A stretch of 64,000 nucleotides of DNA from Streptococcus oralis (GCF_021497885.1 NZ_CP046523.1:1874841-1938840), one strand, 5' to 3'; shown: positions 28,947-38,480, numbered from the stretch's first letter. The notes: generated by a model from the sequence alone, not told the origin. A program made the numbers and translations.

Positions 28947-30125
28947 CTAACGTTCCACGATAAGAGCTGTTCCCATTCCCCCTCCGATACAGAGAGTTGC
29001 TAACCCAGTTTTAGCATCACGCTTCATCATCTCATGTACCAGAGTCACTAAGATACGACAGCCTGAAGCTCCAATTGGGTGACCGAGAGCAATCGCGCCA
29101 CCATTGACATTGACAATATCTGTGTTGAAGCCTAGAGTTTTACCGACTGCATAAGTCTGGGCAGCAAAAGCTTCATTTGACTCGATCAAGTCGAGATCAT
29201 CAACTGTCAAATTACCTTTTTCAAGAGCCTTGCGAGTTGCATAAATCGGCCCACATCCCATCATCTTAGGATCCAAACCTGCACTTGCATACGAACGAAT
29301 GCGGACAATCACTGGCAATCCTAATTCTTCAGCTTTTTCAGCACTCATGATTAGGACTGCTGCTGCCCCATCATTGATGCCTGAGGCATTTCCCGCTGTA
29401 ACAGAACCGTCTTTTTTGAAAACAGGACCTAGCTTAGACAAGCTCTCCAAGCTGGCATCTTTTCTAGGAAATTCATCTGTATCAAAGACAATAGGATCAC
29501 CTTTGCGTTGAGGAATAACCACCGGAACAATCTCTTCCTTAAAGCGTCCAGATTCTATAGCCGCTACTGCTCGTTTTTGTGATTCCAAAGCAAGAGCATC
29601 TTGATCATCCCGGCTAATACCATATTCTTCGGCCACATTCTCGGCTGTAATCCCCATATGGTATTCGTTAAAGGCATCAGACAAACCGTCCTTAATCATG
29701 GTATCTACAACTTTCGAATCGCCCATACGGCAGCCCCAACGGAAGTTTGGCAAAACATATGGAGCCTGACTCATGTTTTCTGCACCACCAGCTACGACAA
29801 TATCTGCATCGCCACACTGAATCGCTTGAGCAGCTAACTGAACTGCCTTCAAACCAGAACCGCAAACCTTATTAATAGTAAAGGCTGGTGTAAACTCAGA
29901 AAGCCCCGCATGAATGCTCATTTGGCGAGCCACATTTTGTCCTAAACCAGCGCCAAGGACATTCCCCATAATCACTTCATCTACCTGCTCTGGTTTAATA
30001 TTCGCTTTTTCCAAAGCACTCTTAATGACCAAAGATCCCAAATCAACAGCAGAAACATTCTTCAAGCTTCCTCCAAAGGAGCCTATAGGAGTCCGCACTG
30101 CCGAAACAATCACCACGTCTTTCAT
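28947..30125 (-). CDS. Acetyl-CoA C-acetyltransferase (thiolase)
   Basis: Biosynthetic-type thiolase of 392 residues that condenses two acetyl-CoA to acetoacetyl-CoA, the first step toward HMG-CoA and mevalonate. The nucleophilic cysteine is C88 in [10 protein letters not shown], the catalytic histidine is in [10 protein letters not shown], and the second cysteine is in CIGGGMG near the end. GGAGG precedes the ATG at 30125; a four-codon longer frame is less likely. It stands alone with its own terminator, between gdpP and hpf, where I do not recall a thiolase in pneumococcus. Confidence 0.92.
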   Translation of the reverse strand: MKDVVIVSAVRTPIGSFGGSLKNVSAVDLGSLVIKSALEKANIKPEQVDEVIMGNVLGAGLGQNVARQMSIHAGLSEFTPAFTINKVCGSGLKAVQLAAQAIQCGDADIVVAGGAENMSQAPYVLPNFRWGCRMGDSKVVDTMIKDGLSDAFNEYHMGITAENVAEEYGISRDDQDALALESQKRAVAAIESGRFKEEIVPVVIPQRKGDPIVFDTDEFPRKDASLESLSKLGPVFKKDGSVTAGNASGINDGAAAVLIMSAEKAEELGLPVIVRIRSYASAGLDPKMMGCGPIYATRKALEKGNLTVDDLDLIESNEAFAAQTYAVGKTLGFNTDIVNVNGGAIALGHPIGASGCRILVTLVHEMMKRDAKTGLATLCIGGGMGTALIVER

Positions 30126-30164
30126 AACTACCTCCATTTATACCTCTTATTAATGATGCAATAC

Positions 30165-30196
30165 AAAAGTGGTTTACAATTGTGTAAACCACTTTT
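30165..30196 (-). terminator. Terminator of hpf
   Basis: Perfect 14-pair stem (30165-30178 with 30183-30196) and four-base loop. The minus-strand descending arm ends in TTTT and is followed by GTATT, so the U-run is partly in the stem. Confidence 0.75.
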
Positions 30197-30213
30197 ACAT
30201 AGTTGTCAAGATT

Positions 30214-30762
30214 TTATGATTCCTTAACTTCTAGCAAACCAACTTCACCATCTTCGCGGCGATACAAAACATTTGTTGTTTGATCTTCTACATCTACATA
30301 GATAAAGAAATCATGTCCCAACAAGTCCATTTGAAGAAGAGCTTCTTCCAAATCCATTGGTTTTAAATCAATTTGTTTTGAACGAACCACTTTTGGCTGC
30401 ACAACATTTGCATCTTCAACTAGAGCATCTGTAAAGAGTTGGCTTGTTGCAACCTTATTTTTATTCTTGCGTTCGATTTTTGTTTTATTTTTTCGAATCT
30501 GGCGTTCAATTTTATCTGTTACAAGATCGATAGAACCATACATATCTTGAGAAATATCTTCTGCACGAAGGGTAATTGATCCAAGTGGAATTGTTACTTC
30601 AACTTTTGCTGTTTTTTCACGGTAAACTTTCAAGTTGACACGTGCATCCAACTCTTGTTCAGGTTGAAAATATTTTTCGATCTTTTCGAGTTTAGAAACT
30701 ACATAATTGCGAATTGCTTCTGTTACTTCTAGGTTTTCACCACGGATACTATATTTAATCAT
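30214..30762 (-). CDS. hpf: Long-form ribosome hibernation promoting factor
   Basis: 182-residue HPF that dimerises 70S ribosomes into inactive 100S particles in slow growth. It has an N-terminal S30AE domain (MIKYSIRGENLEVTEAIRNYV) joined by a basic linker (about 95-125) to the C-terminal dimerisation domain (VVRSKQIDLKPMDLEEALLQM). It lies 79 bases after comFC; its own promoter with a candidate catabolite-repression site suggests growth-phase control, and read-through from comFAC would add competence induction. Confidence 0.96.
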   Translation of the reverse strand: MIKYSIRGENLEVTEAIRNYVVSKLEKIEKYFQPEQELDARVNLKVYREKTAKVEVTIPLGSITLRAEDISQDMYGSIDLVTDKIERQIRKNKTKIERKNKNKVATSQLFTDALVEDANVVQPKVVRSKQIDLKPMDLEEALLQMDLLGHDFFIYVDVEDQTTNVLYRREDGEVGLLEVKES

Positions 30763-30803
30763 ATAAGTACCTTCTTTCTAAACATTTTTATTTTTCTAAC
30801 TAT

Positions 30804-30832
30804 ATTATAACGCTTTCATTTTCATTTTGCAA
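30804..30832 (-). promoter_or_regulatory. hpf promoter overlapping a candidate CcpA cre site
   Basis: Minus-strand TTGCAA (30827-30832), 17-base spacer, TATAAT (30804-30809). The bases 30805-30818 read TGAAAGCGTTATAA, one mismatch from the cre consensus TGWAANCGNTNWCA, covering the -10. Confidence 0.65.
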
Positions 30833-30841
30833 ATTTTTTCC

Positions 30842-31504
30842 TTATCTTACAAGAGAAAAAGTTTTGACTTCCAAAACACCTACCTCTTCAAAAAGTCGCT
30901 TCACACGATTGATAGTCGCCCCTGTCGTATAGATGTCATCAATAACCAAAATCTTCTTAGGAAGAGGGGCTTCCGTTTTAATATAAAAGGGAATTTCCGT
31001 AGCTAATCGTTCTGAGCGATTCTTAGAAGAACTAGCCTTCTCTTCTCTTTTCCCTAGTAAATCTTGAAAGGAAAATCCTGCCGTCTCAACCAAACCTTCA
31101 ACCTGATTAAATCCTCTCTCAAGCAATCTTTCAGGACTTAGGGGAATTACCACAAATTCATAGTCTCTATACTTTTTCAACTCATCTGCAAGTACAGGAG
31201 TAAAAACCTTTCTAAGCAGAAAATCCCCATCAAACTTATATCGACTAAAGAAGTCTTTCATAGCTTGATTATAGGTGAAGATTGCTTTATGATCAACTTG
31301 AATCCCATCTTCACACCAAAGTTTACAATCTTGACACGTTGTTGACAACCCTCTTTTCATGCAGTTTGGACAATGGTCTTCACCAATCTTCTCAAAAGTA
31401 GAATCACAAGCTGAGCAAAGATAGTTGTGCTCATTCTTAAACAGTAAGAGGTGACTAAATGTCAAGTCACTCTTTGTTGACTGGCCACATAATAAACAAT
31501 TCAT
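30842..31504 (-). CDS. comFC: ComFC, late competence phosphoribosyltransferase-like protein
   Basis: Works with ComFA in DNA uptake or processing during transformation. The 220 residues have an N-terminal zinc-binding part with CxxC pairs (CLLCGQ, CSAC, CPNC, CQDC) and a C-terminal PRTase fold with the PRPP loop ILVIDDIYTTGATI near 190-203. It overlaps comFA by 4 bases. Confidence 0.95.
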   Translation of the reverse strand: MNCLLCGQSTKSDLTFSHLLLFKNEHNYLCSACDSTFEKIGEDHCPNCMKRGLSTTCQDCKLWCEDGIQVDHKAIFTYNQAMKDFFSRYKFDGDFLLRKVFTPVLADELKKYRDYEFVVIPLSPERLLERGFNQVEGLVETAGFSFQDLLGKREEKASSSKNRSERLATEIPFYIKTEAPLPKKILVIDDIYTTGATINRVKRLFEEVGVLEVKTFSLVR

Positions 31505-32799
31505 AATCCCGCCTCCTTGTTCATCTGCTTGATTTCCTTGATTGCCTTTTTGATGGAAGTATTTAATCCATCATGAAAGAAGAGCAACTCACCAGTTGGT
31601 CTGTCCATACTACGCCCAACTCGCCCACCAATCTGAATCAAGCTAGACTTGGTAAAGAGACGATGATTAGCTTCTACTACGAAAACATCCACACAAGGGA
31701 AGGTAACTCCACGCTCTAAAATTGTCGTACTGATCAGTATCGTCAACTCTCCATCTCGAAAAGCTTGCACCTGCTCTAATCGATTTTCTGTGACAGAGGA
31801 AACAAAGCCGATATTTTCATTTGGAAACTGTTCCTGCAATATTTCTTTTAGTTTCTCGCCTTTTTTAATTTCTGATGCAAAGATTAACAAGGGATAACCT
31901 GTTCTTCTCTGCTTCTCAATGGAGCTCTTTAACTTAGGTGACAACTGACTCTTATCTAAATAACGATTAAAATCCGATAACCAAACTGGCTTTGGAATAA
32001 TCAATGGATTTCCATGAAATCGTCTTGGCAAGCTCAATCGTTTTAATTCTCCTGTGCGAACCCTCTTATCTAACTCATCTGTAGAAGTCGCCGTAAGGAA
32101 TATCTTCACCCCCTCCACCTTTACACATTGGTTTACAGCGTAGTAAAGCATAGGGTTGTCAACATAAGGAAAGGCATCTACTTCGTCCACTATCAGCAAA
32201 TCAAAAGCATGATGAAATTTTAATAGCTGGTGAGTCGTTGCAACAACTAGTGGTGTTCGAAAATAGGGTTCTGACTCACCATGAAGTAGTGCTATCTCAC
32301 AAGCAAAGTCATTCTGCAGTCGCTTATATAACTCCAAGCAAACATCTATTCGAGGGCTGGCTAAACAAACTGCACCACCTTCATCAATCACTTTAGCCAC
32401 AACTTGATAAATCATCTCTGTCTTTCCCGCTCCTGTTACAGCGTGAACCAAGGTTGGCTCTTGCTTGTCTACCGCTTGAAGAAGTCCCTCTGAAACTTTT
32501 TCTTGAAAAGGTGTTAACTGACCACGCCATTTGAGGACGTCTTGCTTAGGAAAATCCTCCTGTGGAAAATAGTATAAAGCTTGATCACTCCTGACTCGTT
32601 TCATCAGCAAGCACTCCCTGCAGTAGTAAGCACCAATAGGCAAATACCATTCTTCTAGAATGCTACTATTACACCGTTGACAGAAAAGTTTTCCCTTCTC
32701 TTTTCTCATTGCTGGCAGTTTCACGGCCATCTGACATTCTTCTTTAGTTAATTCTTTCTCAGTAAACAAGCGACCGAGATAGTTTGGATTTACTTTCAT
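31501..32799 (-). CDS. comFA: ComFA, DNA-uptake helicase/translocase
   Basis: DEAD-box-like ATPase of 432 residues thought to drive single-stranded DNA through the ComEC channel. It has zinc-finger cysteines (FCQRCNS and YYCRECL, about 39-63), P-loop AVTGAGKTE near 120-128, DEVD box LLIVDEVDAFP, and the C-terminal helicase motif IQIGGRVGRSMDRP. Expression is late-competence: a perfect cin-box ends 7 bases before the ATG, and there is no Shine-Dalgarno, so the message may be leaderless. Confidence 0.96.
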   Translation of the reverse strand: MKVNPNYLGRLFTEKELTKEECQMAVKLPAMRKEKGKLFCQRCNSSILEEWYLPIGAYYCRECLLMKRVRSDQALYYFPQEDFPKQDVLKWRGQLTPFQEKVSEGLLQAVDKQEPTLVHAVTGAGKTEMIYQVVAKVIDEGGAVCLASPRIDVCLELYKRLQNDFACEIALLHGESEPYFRTPLVVATTHQLLKFHHAFDLLIVDEVDAFPYVDNPMLYYAVNQCVKVEGVKIFLTATSTDELDKRVRTGELKRLSLPRRFHGNPLIIPKPVWLSDFNRYLDKSQLSPKLKSSIEKQRRTGYPLLIFASEIKKGEKLKEILQEQFPNENIGFVSSVTENRLEQVQAFRDGELTILISTTILERGVTFPCVDVFVVEANHRLFTKSSLIQIGGRVGRSMDRPTGELLFFHDGLNTSIKKAIKEIKQMNKEAGL

Positions 32800-32806
32800 A
32801 CTTCTT

Positions 32807-32814
32807 TATTCGTA
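32807..32814 (-). promoter_or_regulatory. Cin-box (SigX promoter) of comFA-comFC
   Basis: Minus-strand TACGAATA, the exact late-competence consensus, seven bases upstream of the comFA ATG. Confidence 0.92.
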
Positions 32815-32843
32815 AATCTCTAGCGCTTTTGGTATTTTTTTAG

Positions 32844-32849
32844 TACAAT
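32844..32849 (+). promoter_or_regulatory. yigZ -10 element (leaderless)
   Basis: TACAAT six bases before the yigZ ATG at 32856, with no ribosome binding site between them. The promoter is divergent from the comFA cin-box in a 56-base intergenic region. Confidence 0.55.
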
Positions 32850-32855
32850 TAAATC

Positions 32856-33491
32856 ATGGAATTTAGAACAATTAAAGAGGATGGGCAGGTCCAAGAAGAA
32901 ATTAAAAAATCCCGTTTTATCTGTCATGCCAAGCGTGTCTATAGTGAAGAAGAAGCTCGTGACTTTATCACTGCTATCAAAAAAGAACACTACAAAGCTA
33001 CCCATAACTGCTCTGCTTTTATTATAGGAGAACGCAGTGAGATTAAGCGCACGAGTGATGATGGTGAGCCTAGTGGTACTGCTGGAGTCCCTATGCTTGG
33101 CGTCTTAGAAAATCATAACCTTACTAATGTCTGTGTAGTGGTTACTCGCTACTTTGGGGGAATTAAGTTAGGCGCTGGCGGCTTGATTCGCGCTTATGCA
33201 GGTAGTGTGGCCTTGGCTGTCAAAGAAATTGGCATTATTGAAATCAAAGAGCAAGCTGGCATAGCCATTCAGATGTCTTACGCTCAGTATCAAGAATATA
33301 GCAATTTTCTTAGAGAACATAAACTCACGGAAATCGATACAAACTTTACAGATCAAATCGATACCATAATTTATGTTGATAAGGAAGAGAAAGAAAATAT
33401 CAAGTCTGCTCTTGTAGAGTTTTTTAATGGAAAGGTTACTTTAACAGATCAAGGTTTACGAGAAGTTGAAGTTCCTGTAAACTTACTGTAA
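32856..33491 (+). CDS. YigZ/IMPACT-family protein
   Basis: 211-residue protein with the UPF0029 N-terminal domain (about 15-120: KSRFICHAKRVYSEEEA, TSDDGEPSGTAGVPML, VVTRYFGGIKLGAGGL) and a C-terminal DUF1949 domain. The family resembles the eukaryotic translation regulator IMPACT; the bacterial role is not established. Usual length. It is followed after 14 bases by a PH-domain gene, probably co-transcribed. Confidence 0.93.
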   Translation: MEFRTIKEDGQVQEEIKKSRFICHAKRVYSEEEARDFITAIKKEHYKATHNCSAFIIGERSEIKRTSDDGEPSGTAGVPMLGVLENHNLTNVCVVVTRYFGGIKLGAGGLIRAYAGSVALAVKEIGIIEIKEQAGIAIQMSYAQYQEYSNFLREHKLTEIDTNFTDQIDTIIYVDKEEKENIKSALVEFFNGKVTLTDQGLREVEVPVNLL

Positions 33492-33505
33492 ACAAAGGAG
33501 AAATT

Positions 33506-33949
33506 ATGGCTTTTGGGAAATTTATTCAAGGACTTGCTGGAAACTTTAGCGAGCAAAACAAAGAGACTCTTATCAAAGAATATGGCCAATACTTACTAGA
33601 GAATGAAGAAATTCAAAGTGGATATAAACTTATTCGTGATTCAATCATCTTTACAAATATCCGTATCATTTTTACAGATAAGCAAGGTACTACTGGTCGC
33701 AAGATGTCTGTTAAGTCTCTCTTTTTGATGAACATTGTAAACGTTGAAATGGAAACAGCTGGAGCAGGCATAGATGATAGTGAGATTACAATCACTTATT
33801 TAGAAAATGTCTTTCTAAAAGCACATAATGAACATTTTAGTTACCACAAATTTGAATTTCCTAAAAAAACGGATATCCTCCCCCTTTACAGCTATTTACT
33901 AGAACTTGCTTATCACAATCGATTAAAAATTAACGGCTTAGACCTTTGA
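33506..33949 (+). CDS. Bacterial PH-domain protein (PF08000-like)
   Basis: 147 residues that look like a single bacterial pleckstrin-homology domain (ELLxxGEEIQSGYKLIRDSIIFTNIRIIFTDKQG pattern in 20-70). No signal peptide or membrane segment. Function unknown. AAAGGAG precedes the ATG and a terminator follows, so yigZ and this gene form a two-gene unit. Confidence 0.82.
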   Translation: MAFGKFIQGLAGNFSEQNKETLIKEYGQYLLENEEIQSGYKLIRDSIIFTNIRIIFTDKQGTTGRKMSVKSLFLMNIVNVEMETAGAGIDDSEITITYLENVFLKAHNEHFSYHKFEFPKKTDILPLYSYLLELAYHNRLKINGLDL

Positions 33950-33957
33950 TATAAAAA

Positions 33958-33982
33958 AATCCTATCGCTTCGATAGGATTTC
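33958..33982 (+). terminator. Terminator of yigZ and the PH-domain gene
   Basis: Stem AATCCTATCG / CGATAGGATT with a tight CTT loop and A/T runs on both sides. Confidence 0.85.
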
Positions 33983-33988
33983 TATATT

Positions 33989-34016
33989 TTACAAATAGCC
34001 TAGAGCACGTTATACT
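33989..34016 (+). promoter_or_regulatory. cysK promoter
   Basis: TTACAA (33989-33994), 16-base spacer, TATACT (34011-34016), followed by an AGAGG ribosome site before the ATG at 34046. Confidence 0.65.
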
Positions 34017-34045
34017 AGTATCATCTTATACAAAGAGGTACATCT

Positions 34046-34972
34046 ATGACTATTTATAACAATATCACTGAACTAATCGGACAAACACCAATTGTTAAAC
34101 TCAACAATGTCGTTCCAGAAGGTTCCGCAGATGTTTATGTAAAACTTGAAGCTTTTAACCCTGGATCGTCAGTAAAAGACCGTATTGCCCTTAGCATGAT
34201 TGAAAAGGCTGAGCAGGATGGCATTCTAAAGCCTGGTGCTACTATTGTTGAAGCAACAAGCGGGAATACTGGAATCGGACTTTCTTGGGTTGGTGCTGCG
34301 AAAGGATATAAAGTTGTTATCGTTATGCCTGAAACGATGAGTGTGGAACGACGTAAGATTATCCAAGCCTATGGTGCCGAACTCGTTCTCACTCCTGGTA
34401 GCAAAGGAATGAAAGGCGCGATTGCAAAGGCTCAGGAGATCGCAGCTGAACGCGATGGCTTTCTTCCGCTCCAATTTAACAATCCAGCTAATCCTGAAGT
34501 ACACGAAAGAACAACAGGAGCTGAAATTCTAGCTGCTTTCGGTTCTGATGGACTAGATGCCTTTGTAGGTGGTGTTGGTACTGGTGGAACGATCTCAGGT
34601 GTTTCTCATGCACTAAAAGCTGTCAATCCAAACATTCAGGTTTTTGCGGTTGAAGCTGATGAATCTGCGATTTTGTCTGGTGAAAAACCAGGACCTCACA
34701 AAATTCAAGGTATCTCAGCTGGATTTATTCCTGATACACTTGATACAAAAGCCTATGACGGTATCGTCCGTGTAACGTCAGATGATGCCCTTGCGCTTGG
34801 CCGTGAAATCGGCGGAAAAGAAGGGTTTCTTGTTGGGATTTCTTCAGCCGCAGCGATTTACGGGGCAATTGAAGTTGCCAAAAAATTAGGTACAGGTAAG
34901 AAAGTCCTTGCTTTAGCACCAGATAACGGCGAACGTTATCTGTCTACAGCACTCTATGAATTTGAAGTGTAG
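34046..34972 (+). CDS. cysK: Cysteine synthase (O-acetylserine sulfhydrylase)
   Basis: PLP enzyme that makes cysteine from O-acetylserine and sulfide. In the 308 residues the PLP lysine is K44 (SSVKDRIA), the substrate loop TSGNTGIG follows near 70-77, and the phosphate-binding loop [10 protein letters not shown] lies near 176-185. Monocistronic, with its own promoter and terminator. Confidence 0.96.
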   Translation: MTIYNNITELIGQTPIVKLNNVVPEGSADVYVKLEAFNPGSSVKDRIALSMIEKAEQDGILKPGATIVEATSGNTGIGLSWVGAAKGYKVVIVMPETMSVERRKIIQAYGAELVLTPGSKGMKGAIAKAQEIAAERDGFLPLQFNNPANPEVHERTTGAEILAAFGSDGLDAFVGGVGTGGTISGVSHALKAVNPNIQVFAVEADESAILSGEKPGPHKIQGISAGFIPDTLDTKAYDGIVRVTSDDALALGREIGGKEGFLVGISSAAAIYGAIEVAKKLGTGKKVLALAPDNGERYLSTALYEFEV

Positions 34973-34988
34973 TCTCCTAAATGCACTT

Positions 34989-35010
34989 AGCCCTTATTAT
35001 AGGGCTTTTT
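34989..35010 (+). terminator. cysK terminator
   Basis: Stem AGCCCT / AGGGCT (34989-34994 with 35001-35006) with a TATTAT loop and a T run. Confidence 0.85.
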
Positions 35011-35051
35011 CTTTGTTCAATTTAAAGAAAAATCTAAGTTCCCTACAGCAA

Positions 35052-35077
35052 AAGAAAAAGGAAGCAAATTGCTTCCT
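35052..35077 (-). terminator. tsf terminator
   Basis: Near-palindromic stem AGGAAGCAAATTGCTTCCT (35059-35077) followed on the minus strand by TTTTTCTTTT. Confidence 0.85.
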
Positions 35078-35086
35078 CTTTTATCA

Positions 35087-36127
35087 TTAGTTATTCAAGG
35101 CTGCTGCCATTGTAGCTGCAACTTCAGCTTCGAAGTCATTTGCAGCTTTCTCGATACCTTCACCAACTTCAAAGCGAGCGAACTCAACTACTGAAGCGTT
35201 AACTGAATCAAGGTATGCTTCAACTGTCTTGCTATCGTCCATGATGTAGACTTGGGCAAGAAGTGTGTAAGCTTGGTCAACTTTAGTGTTGTCAAGCATG
35301 AAGCGATCCATTTTACCTGGGATGATTTTGTCCCAGATTTTTTCAGGTTTGCCTTCTGCAGCCAACTCAGCTTTGATGTCAGCTTCAGCTTGAGCGATTA
35401 CTTCTTCAGTCAATTGTGCTTTCGATCCATATTTTAAGTGTGGAAGGGCTGGTTTGTTAACCATTGCACGACTTTCGTTGTCTTGGTCGATTACGTGGTT
35501 CAATTGTGCCAACTCATCTTTAACGAATTGAGCGTCCAATTCTTTGTATGAAAGAACTGTTGGTTTCATCGCTGCGATGTGCATTGACAATTGTTTAGCA
35601 AGAGCTTCGTCTCCACCTTCGATAACTGAGATAACACCGATACGACCACCATTGTGTTGGTAAGCTCCAAAGTGTTGTGCATCTGTTTTTTCGATCAAAG
35701 CAAAGCGACGGAATGAGATTTTTTCCCCGATAGTTGCAGTTGCAGACACATAAGCTGCTTCAAGAGTTTCACCTGAAGGCATTGTCAAAGCAAGTGCTTC
35801 TTCGTTGTTAGCTGGTTTTCCTTCAGCGATTACTTTAGCAGTTGCATTTACCAATTCAACGAATTGAGCGTTTTTCGCAACGAAGTCAGTTTCAGCGTTT
35901 ACTTCAATTACTGCTGCAACGTTACCGTTAACATAAACACCTGTCAAACCTTCTGCAGCAACACGATCAGCTTTCTTAGCTGCTTTCGCCATACCTTTTT
36001 CACGAAGCAATTCAATCGCTTTTTCGATATCACCGTCTGTTTCTACAAGCGCTTTTTTAGCGTCCATAACACCGGCACCAGATTTTTCACGCAACTCTTT
36101 TACAAGTTTAGCTGTAATTTCTGCCAT
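35087..36127 (-). CDS. tsf: Elongation factor Ts
   Basis: Nucleotide-exchange factor for EF-Tu. 346 residues starting [21 protein letters not shown], with the TDFVAKN motif in the N-terminal core and the two-lobed core domain of long streptococcal EF-Ts. Second gene of rpsB-tsf, with a strong hairpin in the 79-base gap. Confidence 0.98.
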   Translation of the reverse strand: MAEITAKLVKELREKSGAGVMDAKKALVETDGDIEKAIELLREKGMAKAAKKADRVAAEGLTGVYVNGNVAAVIEVNAETDFVAKNAQFVELVNATAKVIAEGKPANNEEALALTMPSGETLEAAYVSATATIGEKISFRRFALIEKTDAQHFGAYQHNGGRIGVISVIEGGDEALAKQLSMHIAAMKPTVLSYKELDAQFVKDELAQLNHVIDQDNESRAMVNKPALPHLKYGSKAQLTEEVIAQAEADIKAELAAEGKPEKIWDKIIPGKMDRFMLDNTKVDQAYTLLAQVYIMDDSKTVEAYLDSVNASVVEFARFEVGEGIEKAANDFEAEVAATMAAALNN

Positions 36128-36144
36128 TTTGATTCTCCTATATT

Positions 36145-36184
36145 TTTTAAAAAATAGGAGAGCCGGGCTACGCCCCGCCCTCCT
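36145..36184 (-). terminator. Hairpin with T-run between rpsB and tsf (attenuator)
   Basis: Very GC-rich stem-loop at 36156-36184 in an AT-rich genome, arms AGGAG.GCGGGGC / GCCCGGCTCTCCT around GTA, followed on the minus strand by ATTTTTT. It looks like a partial terminator that would set rpsB:tsf stoichiometry. Confidence 0.7.
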
Positions 36185-36206
36185 AGGTAATTACTATTTA
36201 TATGAA

Positions 36207-36986
36207 TTAAGCATTGTCGCCTTCTACAACTTCAACGATTTCTTCGATTGAGTCAGCTTGAGCTTCTGAAGCTACAAATTCTGCTTCAACTGCTGCTGCA
36301 TCTTCACCTTGACGTCCTTCGATGATAGCGTCAGCCAATTTAGCTGTGATCAATTTAACAGCGCGGATAGCGTCATCGTTAGCTGGGATGATTACATCGA
36401 TATCGTCTGGATCAGTGTTTGTGTCAACCATCGCTACAACTGGAATACCCAATTTTTTAGCTTCTTTAACAGCGATTTGTTCTTTATGTGGGTCAACTAC
36501 GTACATTACATCTGGGATACGAGGCATGTCTTCGATACCACCCAAGAATTTTTCAAGACGTGCACGTTGTTTGTTAAGAAGTGCAACTTCTTTCTTAGGA
36601 AGAACGTCGAAGATTCCTTCTTCTTCCATACGTTTGATTTCTTTCAAACGAGCAATACGTTTTTGGATAGTTCCCCAGTTAGTAAGAGTTCCACCCAACC
36701 AACGGTGGTTGATGTAGTATTGACCTGAACGTTCTGCTTCTTCTTTAACAGCGTCAGCAGCTTGTTTTTTAGTACCAACAAACAATACAACTGCATCGTT
36801 AGCTGCTGCATCACGCATAAAGTCGTATGCTTGGTCAGCGTATTTTACAGTTTGTTGCAAGTCGATAACGTGGATTCCGTTACGCTCAGTGAAGATGTAC
36901 TTAGCCATCTTAGGGTTCCAGCGACGAGTTTGGTGACCAAAGTGTACACCAGCCTCAAGAAGTTGTTTCATTGAAATTACTGCCAT
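36207..36986 (-). CDS. rpsB: 30S ribosomal protein S2
   Basis: 259 residues starting [27 protein letters not shown] split here only by naming; the S2 signatures HFGHQ and [13 protein letters not shown] are present, with an acidic C-terminal tail. A longer frame adds 16 residues, but AAAGGAG sits just before 36986, which fixes the start. First gene of rpsB-tsf. Confidence 0.97.
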   Translation of the reverse strand: MAVISMKQLLEAGVHFGHQTRRWNPKMAKYIFTERNGIHVIDLQQTVKYADQAYDFMRDAAANDAVVLFVGTKKQAADAVKEEAERSGQYYINHRWLGGTLTNWGTIQKRIARLKEIKRMEEEGIFDVLPKKEVALLNKQRARLEKFLGGIEDMPRIPDVMYVVDPHKEQIAVKEAKKLGIPVVAMVDTNTDPDDIDVIIPANDDAIRAVKLITAKLADAIIEGRQGEDAAAVEAEFVASEAQADSIEEIVEVVEGDNA

Positions 36987-37101
36987 GAGTATTTCTCCTT
37001 TTTGTTTTTTCCTCTTCTCGATTTCAACTTGCAAAACGACCCAAGGGCAACAGTTTCACAATTCATCAAGAATGAGTATTATCGTTTACACGACAAGTTT
37101 T

Positions 37102-37130
37102 ATTTTACCATATTTTAACGATATTTTCAA
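37102..37130 (-). promoter_or_regulatory. rpsB-tsf promoter
   Basis: Minus-strand TTGAAA (37125-37130), 17-base spacer ending TGG, TAAAAT (37102-37107). It leaves a leader of about 110 bases, long enough for S2 feedback control. Confidence 0.75.
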
Positions 37131-37167
37131 GTGGTTTTAATAGATTTCGGCCTTGCTTTCGATAAAA

Positions 37168-37199
37168 AATAATAAAAGAGACTCAAATCGAGCCTCTTT
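37168..37199 (-). terminator. pcsB terminator
   Basis: Ten-pair stem with one mismatch (37175-37184 with 37190-37199), loop AAATC, followed by TTATTATTTTTT on the minus strand. Confidence 0.8.
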
Positions 37200-37209
37200 A
37201 TTTCATTCA

Positions 37210-38418
37210 TTAGTTTGGATAGATGTAAGTAACATAACCTTCAGAAGTTGTAGTTGGGTTGAACCATCCACGCTTGTTACCGATTGTACGATCTCCACCA
37301 TAGTTTGATTCTGATACTTGAATGCTAGTTGATGATGAAACTGCTGTAACAACCGCTACGTGTCCATATCCACCGTCATTCCAACATGCAATCGCACCAA
37401 CTTGTGGAGTTGATCCAGTACGGAATCCTGCAGCTGCTGCACTTGTAGCCCACTGTGCTCCGTTGCCCCAGTAATCTCCAGCCCAAGGTGCTAATGTCTT
37501 AGCTCCCCAAGTACATTCACCAGTTGGATAACTTGAAGCATTTGTACTGTATGTTGGACGCTGTCTTGTTGGAGTTGGTGCAGGTGCTGGAGTGTAGCTT
37601 GAATCATCATCTGATGAAGAGCTTGAAGTCGCTTGCACTTGATCTGAAAGTGTTGTATTTCCAGAAGCAACAACTGATTGTTGTTGACTTGTTTGACGTG
37701 CTTTATAAGCTGCTTCTGCTTCTGCAGCAGCACGTGCTTCTGCCTCTGCTGCCGCTTTCTGCTCTAGCAAACTAGCTTTCTCACCTTCTGCAGTAGCTTT
37801 CTCAGCAGCAAGATTCAACTCTGCAACCTTCAACTCAGCTTGCTTAGTTGTCAATGCCTGCGCATCATCAGCCAGTTTTTGTTGGTTCGCAATAACTGTA
37901 TTAATTGCTTCATTATTGGCTACTTGTTTATCAGAAATTGCTTTTTTATCAGCCTTTTGTTGCTCCAACATTTTGTTGTTAGCCGATACAATCTCGCTCA
38001 TTGCAGCAACACGCGAAATGGCTTCTGTGATTGATTTTGAGTTTACAATTGTATTAATGTAGCTAGTCGCAGCTCCATTTGTCTGTGCGCTACGTGCTTG
38101 TTTTTCTAAAGAAGCATTACGAGCCACGATATTTTTAGAAAGCTCTGTAATTTCTCCTTCAAGTTTTTTAGATTCAGCTTGTAATTTTTCGTTTTCGGCT
38201 TGCAAGCTTGCTTGCTCTGCTTGAATTGTTGAAACTTGACCTTGGATTTGATCCACTTGCTTTTGAGCTTCTTGTTGTTGCGCTGTTAAACTGCTAATTT
38301 TATTATCTTGAGCAGCAATTTTTTCATCAGTTGTTTCTGCACGAACAGTTGTCAATACTGCTGTTTGTGAGACCAATACTGTACTTAACAAAAGTGACGC
38401 TAAGATTTTTTTCTTCAT
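37210..38418 (-). CDS. pcsB: PcsB, essential cell-division peptidoglycan hydrolase
   Basis: Secreted hydrolase activated by FtsEX at the septum. The 402 residues have a signal peptide (cut after VRA, about 27), a long coiled coil to about 255, an Ala/Glu-rich and Ser/Pro-rich linker, and a C-terminal CHAP domain with Cys in PTGECTWG and His in GYGHVAVV. Essential or nearly so in pneumococcus and controlled by WalRK (VicRK); a WalR-like site lies upstream. mreCD precede it in the same orientation. Confidence 0.95.
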   Translation of the reverse strand: MKKKILASLLLSTVLVSQTAVLTTVRAETTDEKIAAQDNKISSLTAQQQEAQKQVDQIQGQVSTIQAEQASLQAENEKLQAESKKLEGEITELSKNIVARNASLEKQARSAQTNGAATSYINTIVNSKSITEAISRVAAMSEIVSANNKMLEQQKADKKAISDKQVANNEAINTVIANQQKLADDAQALTTKQAELKVAELNLAAEKATAEGEKASLLEQKAAAEAEARAAAEAEAAYKARQTSQQQSVVASGNTTLSDQVQATSSSSSDDDSSYTPAPAPTPTRQRPTYSTNASSYPTGECTWGAKTLAPWAGDYWGNGAQWATSAAAAGFRTGSTPQVGAIACWNDGGYGHVAVVTAVSSSTSIQVSESNYGGDRTIGNKRGWFNPTTTSEGYVTYIYPN

Positions 38419-38453
38419 ATTCTGTCGATACTCCTTCTATTTGAGACATTACT

Positions 38454-38459
38454 AGTATA
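38454..38459 (-). promoter_or_regulatory. pcsB -10 element
   Basis: Minus-strand TATACT with GG upstream and no good -35, as expected for an activator-dependent promoter. Confidence 0.6.
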
Positions 38460-38480
38460 CCAAAAAAAGACATAATAAAT

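Noticed and set aside
36309..36728. Open frames of 130-140 codons antisense to rpsB
   Set aside because: Produced by biased codon use of a highly expressed ribosomal gene; Phe/Ser/Ile-rich nonsense composition and no start signals.
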